A stretch of 18,027 nt of DNA, taken from Chloroflexota bacterium (lineage in GTDB: Bacteria > Chloroflexota > Limnocylindria > Limnocylindrales > CSP1-4). Of the stretch, positions 17,600 to 18,027 are shown piece by piece. The translations under genes and the position numbers were made by a program. Numbering within the stretch: the stretch's first letter is position 1; every line of letters begins with the position of its first letter. The stretch covers positions 1 through 18,027 of the forward strand of contig JAJYJR010000041.1 in the NCBI GenBank assembly GCA_021789355.1, written 5' to 3'. A model generated the notes under the pieces. It was not told the origin of the DNA. It saw only the letters and a program-made list of their open reading frames with translations, and did no database searches.

Positions 17600-18027
17600 G
17601 CGTAGGCGGCACCCGATCGCCAGGCGGCGGCGCCGGCGGCGCAGGCGGCGGCGGCGTAGGCGGCGTCGGCGTAGTAGGCGGCGGCGGCGTAGGCGCCGCC
17701 GGCGGCGTAGGCGGCGCCCTCAGCGGCGGCGCCCGCGGCGCCGTAGGCGGCGCAGGCGGCGCCGCGGGCGGCGCAGGCGGCGTCGTCCAGCTCCTCCCGC
17801 ATCGCCTCACCCCTCGCGTAGCGCCTGGCGACCTCGATCGCCTGACGCGGCCGCAGGTCGTCGGGGTGCTTCTCCTCCCAGATGGGGAGCACGTGCTCCG
17901 CGAAGTCACAGGCCAGCTCCCGGAGGCACCTCCCCGACACGTCCCCGACCTTGCGCACGAGACGGACCTGGCTATACGCAACCTTGTCCCCCCCATCTGT
18001 TCGCACACCGCGCCCCTCCGCCTCCCA
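17551..18027 (-). CDS. Alanine-rich repeat protein, right copy, 5'-truncated by the window edge
   Basis: At least 158 residues; the frame is open to the edge and begins WEAEGRG, the same motif that precedes DKVAYSQ in the left copy, so the true start lies beyond the window. A GTG at 18006 would discard this conserved motif and is not preferred. Helical block ACDFAEHVLPIWEEKHPDD then RPRQAIEVARRYARGEA, Ala/Tyr/Gly-rich tract, end RRWQGARILEVVG as in the left gene. The Ala core differs (more CAA, GGA and EGA units). It heads a minus-strand operon with two small coupled genes, mirroring the left operon in layout but not in the identity of the followers. Function unknown. Confidence 0.75.
   Translation of the reverse strand, partial: WEAEGRGVRTDGGDKVAYSQVRLVRKVGDVSGRCLRELACDFAEHVLPIWEEKHPDDLRPRQAIEVARRYARGEAMREELDDAACAARGAACAAYGAAGAAAEGAAYAAGGAYAAAAYYADAAYAAAACAAGAAAWRSGAAYAAERRWQGARILEVVG
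17754..17867 (-). repeat. 114-bp exact inverted repeat, right copy (partner 503-616)
   Basis: Reverse complement identical to 503-616, with sharp loss of identity at both edges. Confidence 0.85.

Noticed and set aside
1..18027. tRNA genes, integrase, transposase or attachment sites
   Set aside because: None recognised on either strand; no evidence for integration or insertion sequences.

Overview
The window looks like most or all of a small dsDNA phage genome of the PRD1-adenovirus (double jelly-roll capsid, tectivirus-like) lineage, probably infecting a high-GC actinobacterium. Grounds: very high GC by eye, many GTG starts, dense 4-bp GTGA/ATGA gene overlaps, an actinophage-type glycoside-hydrolase-like lysin, an FtsK/HerA-type packaging ATPase (Walker A GGTQTGKST, Walker B LVVVDE) upstream of a 422-residue capsid candidate, a run of tiny membrane proteins, a membrane-anchored virion transglycosylase and a glycine-rich spike. 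About 18 kb is typical of tectiviruses. There are no tailed-phage portal, terminase or tail-tube genes.

Layout. (1) 1-1168, plus: tandem 27-bp repeats, then an alanine-rich gene and two small coupled genes. (2) 10295 down to 1153, minus: the morphogenesis arm. In transcription order it encodes small proteins, two zinc-finger proteins, the packaging ATPase, a small membrane protein, the major capsid protein, a series of one- or two-TM proteins, a Ser/Thr-rich membrane-anchored protein, transglycosylase, spike and two small proteins. One plus-strand ribbon-helix-helix gene (7476-7787) lies inside this arm, antisense to the end of the ATPase gene. (3) 10322-12654, plus: a second virion/lysis arm with a coiled-coil protein, a holin candidate, a second low-GC spike-like protein and the lysin, closed by a perfect hairpin. 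(4) 12780-16601, plus: the replication arm. It has a basic terminal-protein candidate coupled to a minimal 302-residue B-family polymerase candidate. A consensus-like promoter follows, then a RecT-like annealing protein, several very small proteins (one HTH, one zinc ribbon) and a 215-residue protein with a RAMP-like glycine-rich tail. (5) 16602-16997: hairpin terminators flank a C-rich gap with two identical G-quadruplex-type motifs on the minus strand. (6) 18027 down to 16998, minus: an operon headed by a second, truncated copy of the alanine-rich gene.

The two alanine-rich genes sit at opposite ends in inverted orientation and share exact 114-bp and 50-bp blocks. The right copy is still open at the window edge. 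The window was therefore cut inside a repeat (terminal inverted repeats or assembly collapse) or is an arbitrary cut in a circular molecule.

The least ordinary elements are the exonuclease-less PolB-like protein with an H-T-D motif C next to a terminal-protein candidate, the antisense RHH regulator in the capsid cluster, the inverted alanine-rich gene pair, and a 26-bp divergent start region from which both virion arms appear to be transcribed without leaders. Family assignments come from motifs and memory of families, not from searches.
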